Below, piece after piece: positions 62,497 to 64,000 of a DNA stretch of 64,000 nt. Both the position numbers and the translations under genes were made by a program. The stretch spans positions 62,001 through 126,000 of the forward strand of contig NZ_JAGGPB010000023.1 in NCBI RefSeq assembly GCF_018614055.1, read 5' to 3'. This DNA comes from Streptomyces sp. ISL-98. GTDB lineage: Bacteria > Actinomycetota > Actinomycetes > Streptomycetales > Streptomycetaceae. The notes beneath the pieces were generated by a model, which made no database searches, was not told where the DNA came from, and saw nothing but the letters and a program-made list of their open reading frames with translations. Numbering within the stretch: the first letter of the stretch is position 1; each line of letters begins with the position of its first letter.

Positions 62497-64000
62497 ATGG
62501 TGATCGAAATGCCAGTGCTGCAGACGAAGCCGGTAGCCGCGGCGCCCCTGCCTGTGCGGCCGCGGACCGGCCGATTCCTGGTGCTGGGCGTGGTGTTCGT
62601 CTGCGCCGCGTGCGGACTCGTGTACGAACTCGAACTGGTCGCTCTCGCCTCCTACTTGATCGGCGACTCCGTCACCCAGGCGTCCGTCGTGCTTTCGGTG
62701 ATGGTCTTCGCCATGGGGATCGGCTCGCTGCTCGCGAAGCGGCTGCGCTGCCATGCCGCGTTCGGATTCGGGCTGGTCGAGGCGGCGTTGGCGCTGGTCG
62801 GCGGGTGTTCGGCGCTGGTGCTCTATGCGACCTTCGCGTGGGTCGGCGGGGCGCGGTATGTGCTTGTCGCCTTCTCGCTGACGATCGGTGTCCTCATCGG
62901 CGCCGAGATTCCGCTGCTGATGACGCTGATCCAGCGGATGGCCAGGCGCGGCGAGAGCGGGGACGCGAGCGGTGATGTGGCGGATCTGTTCGCCGCCGAT
63001 TACGTCGGGGCGCTGGTCGGGGGGCTTGCATTCCCGTTCCTTCTGCTGCCGCTGGCCGGGCAGTTGACCGGTGCGCTGGTGACCGGAGCGGTCAATGCCG
63101 TGGCGGGCGGGGCGCTGGTTCTGCTGCTGTTCCGGCGGGACTTGACGCCGCGGTCGCGCTGGCTGCTGGTCGTCGCGAATGCCGTCGTTCTCGCGCTGCT
63201 GGCCACCGCGACCGTCCTCGTCGACGACTTCGAGCGGGCGGCGCGGCGTTCGGTGTACGGGGCGCAGGTGCGCATCGCCGTACAGACCGACGTGCAGGAG
63301 GTCGTCGTCACCGGGAGTCCGCGCGGGCCGCTCGGTCTCTTCCTCGACGGGCGGCTGCGGATCAGCGGCCGCGACGAGTACCGGTACCACGAGGCGCTCG
63401 TGCACCCCGTGATGCGCGGGCGTCACGCGCGGGTGCTGATCCTGGGCGGCGGTGACGGGCTCGCGGCGCGCGAGGTCCTGCGCTACCCGGACGTCGAGTC
63501 GCTGACCATGATCGAACTCGACCCGGGCGTCGTGCGGCTGGCCCGCACCGACCCCGCCCTGTCCGCGCTGAACGAGCACGCCCACCGGGATCCGAGGCTG
63601 CGGGTCACCAACTGCGACGCGTTCACCTGGCTGCGGGAGAAGGGGCCGGGGGAGGCGCCGTACGACGTGGTGATCTCGGATCTGCCCGATCCCGGCATTA
63701 CGCCGAGCACGAAGCTCTACTCCCAGGAGTTCTACGGGCTCGCGTCGCGTGTCATGGCGGGCGGCGGGCGGCTGGTCGTCCACGCGGGGCCGCTCGCGAC
63801 GCGGCCGCGCGTCTACTGGACGGTGGATGCGACGCTGCGGGCGGCCGGCCTGCGGACCCGCCCGTACCGTGCGGCCGGCCGCCTCTCCGGTTTCACCGCG
63901 GGCCCCGACCGGGCGTCGGGCGCGGCGGCGGCCCCGGACGACTGGGGTTTCGTACTCGCTGCGAGAGGTACGTCCCCTGAGCTCGCCCTCGCGGCGGATG
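62497..64000 (+). CDS. Membrane-bound spermidine synthase-like protein (partial)
   Basis: Runs off the right edge after 501 codons. Residues 25-240 have six or seven transmembrane helices (LVLGVVFVCAACGLVYE, ASVVLSVMVFAMGIGSLLA, FSLTIGVLIGAEIPLL). The following cytosolic domain is a polyamine aminopropyltransferase fold: FLDGRLRISGRDEYRYHEAL, VLILGGGDGLAAREVL with the Gly-rich SAM loop, MIELDPGVV and VVISDLPDPG. Likely transfers an aminopropyl group or a relative; substrate not known. Confidence 0.88.
   Translation, partial: MVIEMPVLQTKPVAAAPLPVRPRTGRFLVLGVVFVCAACGLVYELELVALASYLIGDSVTQASVVLSVMVFAMGIGSLLAKRLRCHAAFGFGLVEAALALVGGCSALVLYATFAWVGGARYVLVAFSLTIGVLIGAEIPLLMTLIQRMARRGESGDASGDVADLFAADYVGALVGGLAFPFLLLPLAGQLTGALVTGAVNAVAGGALVLLLFRRDLTPRSRWLLVVANAVVLALLATATVLVDDFERAARRSVYGAQVRIAVQTDVQEVVVTGSPRGPLGLFLDGRLRISGRDEYRYHEALVHPVMRGRHARVLILGGGDGLAAREVLRYPDVESLTMIELDPGVVRLARTDPALSALNEHAHRDPRLRVTNCDAFTWLREKGPGEAPYDVVISDLPDPGITPSTKLYSQEFYGLASRVMAGGGRLVVHAGPLATRPRVYWTVDATLRAAGLRTRPYRAAGRLSGFTAGPDRASGAAAAPDDWGFVLAARGTSPELALAAD

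Overview
The window is high-GC actinobacterial DNA, almost certainly from a Streptomyces chromosome. The evidence is strongly G/C-ending codons, GTG and TTG starts with AGGAGG-like ribosome sites, HspR-type heat-shock operators, a γ-butyrolactone-receptor-like regulator, FG-GAP and Yip1-type proteins, and an actinomycete integrative and conjugative element (AICE). Three blocks can be told apart.

Block 1 (1 to about 17.6 kb) is one end of a specialised-metabolite cluster. A leftward operon phzB-phzC-phzD-phzE, with phzE running off the left edge, encodes the committed phenazine steps: DAHP synthase, isochorismatase, aminodeoxyisochorismate synthase and the PhzA/B condensing enzyme. Around it are an OmpR-like regulator lacking one acidic-pocket residue, a TetR/ScbR-like regulator, a leftward set of flavin reductase, CPA2 antiporter and halogenase-like flavoenzyme, and a rightward pair: a two-module NRPS (C-A-T-C-A-T-TE, first A domain reading as serine) translationally coupled to a PhzS-like FAD monooxygenase. 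I infer a phenazine or dihydrophenazine scaffold tailored by flavoenzymes and joined to a Ser-containing dipeptide. phzF and phzG are not in view.

Block 2 (17,867 to 36,090) is an AICE of about 18.1 kb bounded by direct repeats of about 103 bp and integrated in tRNA-Gly(CCC). The core reads, from the left: GntR-type repressor; a coupled transfer operon (two small proteins, a DUF2637 membrane protein, a GGDEF protein, an RRQRL-type zinc protein, FtsK-like TraB); small membrane proteins; then prim-pol, RecA-like ATPase, xis and int. Candidate integrase arm sites with 11-bp spacing lie at both ends. The left third is cargo: a broken IS1380-type transposase beside a β-trefoil plus aerolysin-like protein resembling Toxin_10/BinAB insecticidal toxins, both between 42-bp imperfect repeats; then a HAD phosphatase facing a three-gene operon of HTH/P-loop kinase, guanylate-kinase-like enzyme and 6PGDH-like dehydrogenase. 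Several large palindromes and one three-way-junction structure sit between AICE genes.

Block 3 (36 to 64 kb) is conserved chromosome: dcd, a phosphoribosyltransferase, Yip1 protein, three FG-GAP proteins, Fe-S oxidoreductase, sugar transferase, the HspR-controlled dnaK-grpE-dnaJ-hspR operon, a PA14/FN3 secreted protein, clpB with its own HspR site, YbjN protein, mannosyltransferase-like protein, aminotransferase, DUF2617 protein and a membrane spermidine-synthase-like protein. Within it is an unusual trio at 53.0 to 54.7 kb: a LuxR-type regulator, a secreted peptide with three DSGWD repeats, and a Rieske-like protein without Fe-S ligands. It is the best candidate here for an undescribed peptide system, with the toxin-bearing AICE cargo second.
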